Position numbers and translations under genes: made by a program
Part shown: positions 1-6,320 of the stretch, one piece after another
Position numbering within the stretch: position 1 is the stretch's first letter
Layout of the letters: each line of letters opens with the position of its first letter
DNA from: Eggerthellaceae bacterium
GTDB lineage: Bacteria > Actinomycetota > Coriobacteriia > Coriobacteriales > Eggerthellaceae
Direction of reading: 5' to 3'
Assembly: GCA_017559045.1 (NCBI GenBank)
Contig: JAFYTB010000106.1
Span: 1-8,090, forward strand
Length of the DNA: 8,090 nucleotides
Notes under the pieces: generated by a model
Database searches by the model: none
Told to the model about the DNA's origin: nothing
Seen by the model: the letters and a program-made list of their open reading frames with translations, nothing else

Positions 1-2
1 GC

Positions 3-160
3 GGGCGTGGCGGTGGGGGGCGTGTCGCTTTCGGGACGGGGTTGGGTGACAGATGGGCTCGTCGCTACTGTCACATTTTCGCGAAAATGTGACAGTAGCT
101 ACGAGCCCATCTGTCACCCAACCCCGTCCCTAAAGCGACACGCCCCCATCCGCCACGCCC
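3..160. repeat. Long near-perfect palindrome (79-base arms, no loop)
   Basis: Every base i from 3 to 81 pairs with base 163-i, and 75 of the 79 pairs are complementary. The mismatches are 14/149, 15/148, 32/131 and 63/100. The centre is the self-complementary TTTTCGCGAAAA (76-87), so there is no spacer. Each arm also contains its own smaller inverted repeat: GTGACAG at 46-52 with CTGTCAC at 68-74, mirrored in the right arm. As DNA it could extrude a cruciform; as RNA it could fold into one very long hairpin or two side-by-side hairpins. No U-tract follows the right arm, so it is not a classical intrinsic terminator. It carries no evident open reading frame. It may be a dispersed non-autonomous repeat or a strand-exchange or chromosome-structure element, but copy number cannot be judged from this window. 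Confidence 0.95.
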
Positions 161-369
161 TCTCATACCAGACGTCTTAGGCTTCAGACTTCTACAACCG
201 CCCACAGCAAAGACAGTCTGAAACCGATCAGACGCAAGCATCCCAATTTCGCGCCTCCAGTGCGAAGCGAAGAGTGGCCACGGCTTCTATTCTGAACTCG
301 AGCGAATCCGTTGGATTCGGTCGTTGTTACTGGTGCCAGAATCAATCTGGCAGAAGGAGGGAATAGATT
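161..369 (+). promoter_or_regulatory. Leader of the flavin reductase gene with three short dyads
   Basis: This stretch separates the palindrome from the reductase start and has no convincing gene. It holds three perfect inverted repeats: GTCTGA/TCAGAC at 216-233 with a 6-base spacer, CGAATCC/GGATTCG at 303-319 with a 3-base spacer, and TGCCAGA/TCTGGCA at 334-352 with a 5-base spacer. The last ends two bases before the ribosome binding site AAGGAGG (354-360), which lies 9 bases from the ATG. The dyads could be operator half-sites or small mRNA hairpins; which is not determinable. I found no sigma-70-like -35/-10 pair good enough to place a promoter, although the gene must be transcribed from somewhere in or before this region. 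Confidence 0.5.
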
Positions 370-2100
370 ATGGAATCGATTTCGCTTAACCGTAGAAGCT
401 TCCTCAAGGGCGCTATCGTCGCTGGTGCCGCATCGGTATCCGCAGGCGTTCTCGGCTGCGCACCCGCAGCAGAGCCCGAGCCGGCAGCAACCGCTGCAGA
501 GAACATGACCGCCGAGATCTACGCTAACACCAAGTGGAGCTTCGAGGTCGCACCCGAGCCGATCGCAGACGATCAGATCACCGAAGTCATCAGCGACGAG
601 GTCATCGTCATTGGATCCGGCGTTTCCGGCCTGGTTGCTGCAGCATCCGTGCTCGCTCATGGCGGCAGCTGCACCCTGTTCTCCGCTGGCACCAAGGCCG
701 TCTCCCGTGGTGGCTCCAACCACGCAGTCGGCACCAAGACCCAGAAGCGCCTCGGCCTCGACTACACCCCCGAGTCCGCTGCTGCTCACTTCAACAACGA
801 GATTTCCCGCCAGGGCTATCGTATGGACTCCCGTAAGTGGTGGAAGTGGATCAACGAGTCCGGCGAGGCCATGGACTGGATCACCGACATCATGGAGGCC
901 GCTGGCTACCAGACCACGCTCGAGCTCCCCTACGTCGACCCCAACGGCACCTTCAGCATCCCCTCTGGCGCTCACAACTTCTACGGCCCGGAGATCACCA
1001 ACACCGCTAACGAGGGTCAGCCCCTCATGACCGCAACCTTCGAGAAGTACATTCTCGACAATGGCGGCGCCATCATGTACAACACCAAGGCCGAGTACCT
1101 CATCCGCGAGGACGACAACACCGGTCGCGTTTCCGCAGTCATCGCAACCAACGCTGACGGCGAGTACATCAAGTTCGAAGCTTCCAAGGCTATCATCATG
1201 GCAACCGGCGACTTCTCTGGCGACGCCGACATGATGGCTAAGTACTGCAACGCATTCACCGACTACGTCGCTGACTCCGCTGGCGACTACGACGCAGAGT
1301 TCCAGTTCGGCGGCCTCATGCGCGGCGACGGCCAGAAGATGGGCCTGTGGGTTGGCGCTGCATGGCAGAACACCACCCCGTCCGCTCCGATGATCGGCTG
1401 GTATGGCTTCCCGGCACCGTGCTCCGACCAGAACCACCCGGGCATCCTGCTCAACGTCGAGGGCGAGCGCTTCATGAACGAGGACACCTCCTCCGTTTAC
1501 GCTGGCTACGCAATCAGCGGCCAGACCGAGAAGAAGGTCTTCACCGTTTGGGATTCCAAGTTCGCTTATCGCTTCGACAAGTGGGAAGCACTCGGCAACA
1601 ACATGGACAACCTCGGCATCGTTCCCGTTACCGCCGATGAGAAGGCTGCTGAGTTCGAGGCTGGCGCCGAGAACGGCACCTACGTCAAGGGCGACACCAT
1701 CGAGGACGTCCTCAACCAGCTCGCCGAGCAGGGCTGCATCGACGTCGCAGCTGCCAAGGCTCAGATCGAGCGCTACAACGCTGACGTTGCCGCTGGCGTT
1801 GACACCGAGTACCACAAGTGCAAGGACTTCCTCATCTCCATCGAAGAGGGCCCGTTCTACGGTCAGTACAACCAGCTCGGCGCTGCACAGATGCTGTGCG
1901 TCCTGGGCGGCCTGCGCACCAGCCCGAAGTGCGAAGTTCTCGACGCCAACAACAAGCCCATCGAGGGCCTGTACAACGTCGGCTCCATGATGGGCGACAC
2001 CTTCGGTACCTTCTACAACTTCCGCGTCCCCGGCCAGAACCTCGGTATGACCTGCATCACCTTCCCGTACGTTCTTGGCAAGGAGCTTGCTGGCAAGTAG
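370..2100 (+). CDS. Tat-exported FAD-dependent reductase, fumarate reductase/flavocytochrome c family
   Basis: 576 residues. The ATG is set by a strong AAGGAGG 9 bases upstream. Residues 7-14 (NRRSFLKG) form a twin-arginine Tat motif, followed by a hydrophobic stretch ending GVLGC, a lipobox-like site with Cys30, so the enzyme is probably exported folded and possibly lipid-anchored. The FAD dinucleotide-binding motif GSGVSG is at 82-87, a flavin-contact motif SRGGSN at 112-117, GDG at 319-321, and the family's substrate-domain motif NVEGERFMNE at 362-371. Arg367 there matches the proton-donor arginine of soluble fumarate reductases. The C-terminal FAD motif FRVPGQNLG ends at 559. There is no CxxCH haem motif, so electrons must come from a separate cytochrome or quinol-linked partner, not encoded here. 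The usual active-site histidine just before the GG at 513-514 is Cys510, which argues against fumarate as substrate. Such reductases are anaerobic respiratory enzymes acting on varied unsaturated organic acceptors. Strongly biased C-ending codons suggest high expression. The family is sure; the substrate is unknown. Confidence 0.93.
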   Translation: MESISLNRRSFLKGAIVAGAASVSAGVLGCAPAAEPEPAATAAENMTAEIYANTKWSFEVAPEPIADDQITEVISDEVIVIGSGVSGLVAAASVLAHGGSCTLFSAGTKAVSRGGSNHAVGTKTQKRLGLDYTPESAAAHFNNEISRQGYRMDSRKWWKWINESGEAMDWITDIMEAAGYQTTLELPYVDPNGTFSIPSGAHNFYGPEITNTANEGQPLMTATFEKYILDNGGAIMYNTKAEYLIREDDNTGRVSAVIATNADGEYIKFEASKAIIMATGDFSGDADMMAKYCNAFTDYVADSAGDYDAEFQFGGLMRGDGQKMGLWVGAAWQNTTPSAPMIGWYGFPAPCSDQNHPGILLNVEGERFMNEDTSSVYAGYAISGQTEKKVFTVWDSKFAYRFDKWEALGNNMDNLGIVPVTADEKAAEFEAGAENGTYVKGDTIEDVLNQLAEQGCIDVAAAKAQIERYNADVAAGVDTEYHKCKDFLISIEEGPFYGQYNQLGAAQMLCVLGGLRTSPKCEVLDANNKPIEGLYNVGSMMGDTFGTFYNFRVPGQNLGMTCITFPYVLGKELAGK

Positions 2101-2133
2101 AATTTGCCCTAGCTAATTAAGCTGGTTTATGTT

Positions 2134-2180
2134 GGCGACTTGGCGCTTACCCAGGGCATCAAGTCGCCTTCTCTTATTTT
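2134..2180 (+). terminator. Intrinsic terminator of the flavin reductase gene
   Basis: A perfect 9-base-pair stem, GGCGACTTG (2134-2142) with CAAGTCGCC (2160-2168), encloses a 17-base loop. It is followed directly by the T-rich run TTCTCTTATTTT (2169-2180). It starts 34 bases after the reductase stop codon. Its position also shows that translation of the next gene is unlikely to begin at the in-frame TTG at 2140, which lies inside the stem. Confidence 0.8.
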
Positions 2181-2212
2181 GGGATTCAAACGAAACAGCC
2201 TAGTGCATCGCG

Positions 2213-2218
2213 AAAGGA
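2213..2218 (+). promoter_or_regulatory. Ribosome binding site that fixes the start of the HsdS/HsdM-like gene
   Basis: AAAGGA lies 5 bases before GTG 2224. The longer in-frame alternative, a TTG at 2140, falls inside the terminator stem of the preceding gene and has no comparable site in front of it, so GTG 2224 is chosen. Confidence 0.65.
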
Positions 2219-2223
2219 TAACC

Positions 2224-3678
2224 GTGTCGTACGAGAAGATCCGCGAACACCACGCCCAAACCGTTAATGAGCTGCTGGAGCACCTTGCCGCAGCCGACGA
2301 GCTTAAGTCCGAGAAGCATGCGCGCTTCCTCGATGCATGCAATCTGCTTATCGCCGAATCCCAACAGGGCGTACCGCTGCAGTATCTGAAGCATTGCGCC
2401 CGTGTCACCGACTGGGGACGCATCCATCTCACCCCGACCGAAATGGCCGCTAGAAAGGGCCCTCATCCCTACTACGGACGAGGAAGCGAGATCGCCTACA
2501 TCGACGATTACAGCTTTACGGAAAAGGCTCTGCTGATCGGCTGCCGAAGCGCTGTCTCTACCTTTGACGGCAAGTTCTTCATGGTGGTGCCGGAGGGAAA
2601 GTACTCGGTTTCCGAGATGTTCCATATCGTGAAACCCACCGACGAGGATTTCGATTACGTCCGCTTCGCCCTGGAGGCACGCGACGCAGCGCGCTACATA
2701 AAAGGACCCAACGAGGCACGCGTCATCGAACTCAGCGACCTATACAACGTACTGATTCCGTGGCCGAACAAGGAAGTACGCGACGCCTATGCCTGGGCCT
2801 TCACCTACTGCAAAAGCGAAGGGCTCAAAGAGGCCAAGAACCTTATCGGCTCGCTGTGGAATGCAAATGCGCGCCTCATTGAGAACATCCGCACCCCGGA
2901 AGAAGCCCTGGCTGAAAACGCAGAGCCCGCACATGACCTCGAAGCGGAAATAGCCCTGGATGGCAGCTCCTGCAACGAGGAAGACCGCGGCGCGCTCGCT
3001 GTCGCCGAGCGCCTGATCGAGATCCTCGCGCCGAACGACGATGTCGAGTTCTGCGACGTCGTTGCTGCCACGAGCGACCTCGCCGATCCGAACGCTCCGA
3101 CGATCGCAACCCACCTGATCTGCTTCCCCGCACCCAACCAGGGAGAATGGACGCAAAGCCGCGTCAACGAAGAAGATCCCCGTTGGGTTTTGGGCACCCC
3201 TCCGCGAAACAAGGCGAACTTCGCCTGGATTCAGCAGACTATCGCCTGCATGAGCGAAGATGCCGTAGCGCTCCTTCTGCTCTGCAACGCACCGCTGCAT
3301 TCGGAGCTTGGCCGAGAAAAGGCAAATCGCATCGCACTTGCGCAGAGCGGACTGCTCGAAGCCGTTGTCTCCCTGCCCGGCGGTATCTTCGATGACGAAA
3401 GACCCGCCTCGTCCTTCCTGATCCTGAGGAAGGGCCGACCCGTCGATGCACCCACGCTTCTCATCGACGCAAGCAACGAAGGCGAGCTGCTGAATCTGAA
3501 GGAAAACGGCCTCACCACGCGTGTTCTGCCCGCTGCCGCAATTGAGCGCATCGCCGACACCTATCGCACGTGGGCAAACGGCAACGAATATTGCAATGTG
3601 GAGGGCTTCTGCGCAGAAGTGTCGCGCGAGGAAATTGCCGAGCGAGATCATCTGCTCAGCCCCTGGGCCTACGCGTAG
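2224..3678 (+). CDS. Type I restriction-like chimera: HsdS target-recognition domain followed by a degenerate HsdM-like domain
   Basis: 484 residues from GTG 2224. Residues 1-48 look helical. Residues 50-180 resemble an HsdS target-recognition domain: a PYYGRGSEIAYIDDYSF stretch (83-99), the following ALLIG strand, and an ending LSDLYNVLIPWPNKEVRDAY (170-189) like the 'iPlPp..eQ' end of HsdS domains. A helical spacer follows to about 222. The C-terminal half resembles the later part of an N6-adenine HsdM: DPRWVLGTPPRNKANFAWIQ (318-337), LLEAVVSLPGGIFDDE (377-392), a strand FLILRKG, and the typical HsdM ending EEIAERDHLLSPWAYA (469-484). The S-adenosylmethionine motif I (DPxxGTGG type) is absent, and the catalytic NPPF appears as FPAPN (301-305), so methylation looks impossible. 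No hsdR, intact hsdM or second hsdS is nearby. Flanking terminators suggest a single-gene unit. It may be a sequence-specific DNA-binding protein without enzymatic activity. The domain resemblances are judged by eye. Confidence 0.72.
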   Translation: MSYEKIREHHAQTVNELLEHLAAADELKSEKHARFLDACNLLIAESQQGVPLQYLKHCARVTDWGRIHLTPTEMAARKGPHPYYGRGSEIAYIDDYSFTEKALLIGCRSAVSTFDGKFFMVVPEGKYSVSEMFHIVKPTDEDFDYVRFALEARDAARYIKGPNEARVIELSDLYNVLIPWPNKEVRDAYAWAFTYCKSEGLKEAKNLIGSLWNANARLIENIRTPEEALAENAEPAHDLEAEIALDGSSCNEEDRGALAVAERLIEILAPNDDVEFCDVVAATSDLADPNAPTIATHLICFPAPNQGEWTQSRVNEEDPRWVLGTPPRNKANFAWIQQTIACMSEDAVALLLLCNAPLHSELGREKANRIALAQSGLLEAVVSLPGGIFDDERPASSFLILRKGRPVDAPTLLIDASNEGELLNLKENGLTTRVLPAAAIERIADTYRTWANGNEYCNVEGFCAEVSREEIAERDHLLSPWAYA

Positions 3679-3750
3679 ACCCAAAGCGCAATCACCTCAG
3701 CCGGGCGAATCTCAAGCAGGCGGATCCAACGGAACGCCCAAGCAGCAACA

Positions 3751-3778
3751 AAGGCGGGACGCGAATGCGTCCCGCCTT
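3751..3778. terminator. Strong hairpin terminator between convergent genes
   Basis: A perfect 12-base-pair stem, AAGGCGGGACGC (3751-3762) with GCGTCCCGCCTT (3767-3778), has a 4-base GAAT loop. Reading rightwards it ends in CTTCTTCTTC, a fair T-rich tail for the plus-strand HsdS/HsdM-like gene that stops at 3678. Reading leftwards, the tail TGTTGCTGCTT is weaker, but the hairpin lies 72 bases past the stop of the minus-strand operon and could serve both sides. The rest of 3679-3849 shows only a small TGCAT/ATGCA hairpin (3800-3813) and no gene. Confidence 0.85.
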
Positions 3779-3849
3779 CTTCTTCAAATCATTGTCTAGT
3801 GCATGTTTATGCAGCGCGCGATTCCCCGATGCGCTCTCCAACACAAGCT

Positions 3850-5181
3850 TTAGCGAGTGCTGAACTCCAGATCGATGCCACGGCCGCAGTTGTTCGTAGC
3901 CTCCAGATAGCAATCCACGCGATCGCCAATGCGGTCAAGGATGATATCGAGCGCTTCATTGCGAATCTGACCACGGCGCACGCGCACGTACTGGTTGGGC
4001 AGATACTGGCTGAGCATGCACAGCGGGATAGTGTTACCGGAAAGATTCTCGATGAGCTTAGCGCGAGCCTCCACAACCTCAGGCTGCGTCAGGTAGTAAC
4101 GGCAGCGATCGTAGAAGCTGTAAGCACGAGCAATACGCTGCTCATTCTCAGAGCCCGGATAGTAGCTCTTCCAGTAGCGCGGATCCTCCAGCATGCACTG
4201 CTCGAGCACGGCGCGATAGTTCGACAGACGCTCAGGCTGGTCGCGATACACCTCACGCTCGATGGTGTCGAGCGCAAACATTGCCTCACGCAGGGAGAAC
4301 GTAAACGCAGGACCCACCTTCAGGATTGCCACGCCGTCCTCGCACATGCGGCTCAGGTTAATAGCGGTCTGGTAGTCACTGGAGTGACCCTCGATGCACA
4401 GCGGGCTCTTGCGCATAGCAAGCACCAGATCAGTGGTCTTACGACGATCGTACTCATCGAGCGTGAACTCGTGGAACTCGACGCCCATCTCGACAACGAT
4501 GCCAACCACGCGCTCGAAGACATGGCCAATGCCGGCATCCTCGTATGCCTGCTTGTAGATGGCGATGGTGTTCACCGCATCTTCAGCCGTAGTGGCACCC
4601 ATCTCACCGGCATTGAAATCGCCACCCGGAACGGGCACCTCACTGCCAATGATGTACACGGGCGGCTCAGCCTCGGGATGGTCAACGCGATACTCCTCGA
4701 AAGCGCGCTCGCAAGCAACGCACAAACGCACGCCACGCTCAGCGCAGGTCTTGGTAAGGAAGGGAGCGTTGGGGTCATCGCTTGCAACACGCATGCTGGT
4801 ATCAAGATGAATCTTGCCGTAGCCAGCCTTCACGCAAGCAGCAACAAGCTCCTCTGCATGGGTCATAGCCTCTTCCTCAGGCAGGTTCACCCAGGGAAGC
4901 GGGCCGAGATGGTCGCCGCCAAGCAACACGTTATGAGCGGCAAGGCCCATCTCCTTGGCAAGACGATGCACGAACTCGGCAAAGTCAGCCGGCGTCATGC
5001 CCGTATAGCCGCCCATCTGGTTAACCTGATTGGAGGTCGACTCAATGAGGGCAACCGTCTTGGTACGACGAGCACGCTGAAGCACCGCGCGAATGACGTC
5101 CTCATTCGCGCTGCAGCACGAGTAAATACCCGAGTGGTGCCCAGCCTTGTTCTCTTTGATGATCTCCTGCAAAACGTGCAT
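3850..5181 (-). CDS. kbaZ: GatZ/KbaZ family protein (tagatose-bisphosphate aldolase 'non-catalytic' subunit or ketose-phosphate 4-epimerase)
   Basis: 443 residues from ATG 5181, close to the usual 420-430. AGGAG at 5188-5192 lies 6 bases upstream, whereas the in-frame starts at 5235 (GTG) and 5208 lack a well-placed site. Family blocks are collinear with E. coli GatZ/KbaZ: IESTSNQVNQMGGYTGMTPADF (46-67), LLGGDHLGP (86-94), KIHLDTSM (123-130), IGSEVPVPGG (178-187), EGHSSDYQ (264-271), ILKVGPAFTFSLREAMFAL (286-304) and IPLCMLSQYLPNQY (385-398). Asp90, His91, Glu181 and His266 are plausible metal or substrate ligands in the TIM barrel. In galactitol and N-acetylgalactosamine catabolism this protein partners the catalytic GatY/KbaY, which is absent here. 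Some proteins under this annotation are reported to epimerise fructose 6-phosphate to tagatose 6-phosphate; that activity would suit the adjacent GatD-like dehydrogenase. It is the last gene of a four-gene operon, 65 bases after that dehydrogenase. The family is certain, the reaction inferred. Confidence 0.92.
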   Translation of the reverse strand: MHVLQEIIKENKAGHHSGIYSCCSANEDVIRAVLQRARRTKTVALIESTSNQVNQMGGYTGMTPADFAEFVHRLAKEMGLAAHNVLLGGDHLGPLPWVNLPEEEAMTHAEELVAACVKAGYGKIHLDTSMRVASDDPNAPFLTKTCAERGVRLCVACERAFEEYRVDHPEAEPPVYIIGSEVPVPGGDFNAGEMGATTAEDAVNTIAIYKQAYEDAGIGHVFERVVGIVVEMGVEFHEFTLDEYDRRKTTDLVLAMRKSPLCIEGHSSDYQTAINLSRMCEDGVAILKVGPAFTFSLREAMFALDTIEREVYRDQPERLSNYRAVLEQCMLEDPRYWKSYYPGSENEQRIARAYSFYDRCRYYLTQPEVVEARAKLIENLSGNTIPLCMLSQYLPNQYVRVRRGQIRNEALDIILDRIGDRVDCYLEATNNCGRGIDLEFSTR

Positions 5182-5187
5182 ATTGTT

Positions 5188-5192
5188 CTCCT
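5188..5192 (-). promoter_or_regulatory. Ribosome binding site that fixes the GatZ/KbaZ start
   Basis: On the minus strand AGGAG stands 6 bases before the ATG at 5181-5179. The protein starting there aligns with the N terminus expected for the family, so the 18-residue extension from the upstream GTG is rejected. Confidence 0.75.
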
Positions 5193-5246
5193 GTATGAAT
5201 GAGGCCATAGTGCGCAGGAAACGAAGTTCCGGCACCTGCCACTTTC

Positions 5247-6305
5247 TTATTCCTGGGAATCGATGAGGATCTTTCCTCGCACTCCCCCGCGTACAGCAAA
5301 GCGCTGCAGCGCATCTTGCGTCTCGCTCAAAGGATACACCGTGTCGATCATCTCATCGACAACACGCATCGTGCCAGCCGCAAACAGCTCGCTCGCACGG
5401 CTCCACTCAACACCCGGCCACGGCGCAGAATAGCTCATCCACGAACCGGTGACGGTAAGCTCCTTGCGATTGATGTTCTCCCACTGACGCACCGTGAAGG
5501 TCACGTCACGCTTGGGCGTACCAATGAAGCACACCGTTGCAGCGGCGCCCGCCAACTCGAATGCATCGAGAATGGTCTCAGGCGTTCCCGCAGCATCGAA
5601 GATATAGTCGAAACCAGCGCAGTCGGCCAGCTGACGAGCTTCGTCCTGCCAGCCCTCGACAGAAGTGTCGACCAAGTTCTCAAGACCGGCAGCGCGAGCG
5701 CGATCCATGCCAGCCTCGGAACGAACCGTGGTCACAACAGCCCTTACGCCATACGCGGAAAGGGCCTGGGCGCACAGAATGCCAATGGTTCCGCCTCCAA
5801 GCACGAGAGCCGTGCCGCCAGGCTTGACACCCGCAAGCTCGATGCCGTGCAGAGCAACCGTAGCGGGCTCGAAAAACGCAGCTTCGAGGTCGGTCACCTC
5901 ATCAGCCACGGGATAAACGTTGATAGCCGGAACGATAACGTACTCGGCCATGCTTCCAGGCTGACGACTTCCGATGAAGCCATAGGTCTTGCACAGGGAG
6001 AAGCGTCCCTCACGGCAATCAGCACACTCCATGCAGGGCACCAGCGGAATGCCGGCAACGCGCTTACCAGCCAAGGACTCATCAACGCCCTCGCCTAGCG
6101 CATCGACAACGCCGGAGAATTCGTGACCCAACACGAGCGGAAACGCATGGACGCGACCCTCGAGCGCTCGGGGAACATCAGACCCGCATACACCCGTATA
6201 GTGCACGCGCACGCGAACCTGACCAGCCGCCGGCACGGGAAGCTCAACATCCCGATATTCAATGCGGTTTGCCTCTTCCAGAACAGCCGCCTTCATGCAC
6301 TGCAT
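5247..6305 (-). CDS. gatD: GatD-like zinc-dependent polyol-phosphate dehydrogenase
   Basis: 352 residues of the medium-chain dehydrogenase/reductase family. Catalytic zinc ligands are Cys40 (in VCGSDVPR), His61-Glu62 (GHEFSG) and probably Glu146. A structural zinc site is formed by Cys91, Cys94, Cys97 and Cys105. The NAD(H)-binding Rossmann motif GGGTIG is at 170-175. Several stretches resemble E. coli galactitol-1-phosphate 5-dehydrogenase: CGSDVPR, YGFIGSRQPGSMAEY (108-122) and RKELTVTGSWMSYSAPWPG (280-298). GatD interconverts galactitol 1-phosphate and tagatose 6-phosphate. The same fold includes TarJ, which reduces ribulose 5-phosphate to ribitol 5-phosphate, so a pentose substrate is an alternative. 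It starts 15 bases after the cytidylyltransferase stop and is followed by the GatZ/KbaZ gene. With no sugar transport genes seen, it probably works in the reductive, biosynthetic direction. ATG 6305 is used, with a weak GGGGG 6 bases upstream; ATG 6296 (MKAAVL) is also possible. Confidence 0.9.
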   Translation of the reverse strand: MQCMKAAVLEEANRIEYRDVELPVPAAGQVRVRVHYTGVCGSDVPRALEGRVHAFPLVLGHEFSGVVDALGEGVDESLAGKRVAGIPLVPCMECADCREGRFSLCKTYGFIGSRQPGSMAEYVIVPAINVYPVADEVTDLEAAFFEPATVALHGIELAGVKPGGTALVLGGGTIGILCAQALSAYGVRAVVTTVRSEAGMDRARAAGLENLVDTSVEGWQDEARQLADCAGFDYIFDAAGTPETILDAFELAGAAATVCFIGTPKRDVTFTVRQWENINRKELTVTGSWMSYSAPWPGVEWSRASELFAAGTMRVVDEMIDTVYPLSETQDALQRFAVRGGVRGKILIDSQE

Positions 6306-6320
6306 GCCGGACCCCCGATC

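Noticed and set aside
3..160. Reading the palindrome as a transcription terminator or a CRISPR repeat
   Set aside because: There is no T-rich run after either arm and no loop, and no repeated unit with spacers; it is a single inverted pair.
184..1815. 543-residue open frame on the minus strand opposite the flavin reductase
   Set aside because: It is antisense to a clearly recognisable enzyme with a strong start site. Its translation is low-complexity (rich in V, G, L, A, D) as expected from the complement of C/G-ending codons, and it has no recognisable domain.
2179..2206. Possible promoter TTGGGA ... TAGTGC before the HsdS/HsdM-like gene
   Set aside because: The spacing is acceptable (16 bases) but the -10 match is poor, so it is not listed as a feature.
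2140..2223. 28-residue N-terminal extension of the HsdS/HsdM-like protein from TTG 2140
   Set aside because: The TTG lies inside the stem of the preceding gene's terminator and has no ribosome binding site, while GTG 2224 has AAAGGA 5 bases upstream.
2740..3684. 314-residue open frame on the minus strand opposite the HsdS/HsdM-like gene
   Set aside because: It overlaps a plus-strand gene with clear family resemblance at both ends and shows no recognisable motif of its own.
3799..5202. 467-residue open frame on the plus strand opposite the GatZ/KbaZ gene
   Set aside because: The opposite strand encodes a protein matching the GatZ/KbaZ family throughout. This frame is an antisense shadow with no family motifs.
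5182..5235. 18-residue N-terminal extension of the GatZ/KbaZ protein from GTG 5235
   Set aside because: There is no well-placed ribosome binding site for it. AGGAG lies 6 bases before ATG 5181, which also matches the expected family N terminus.
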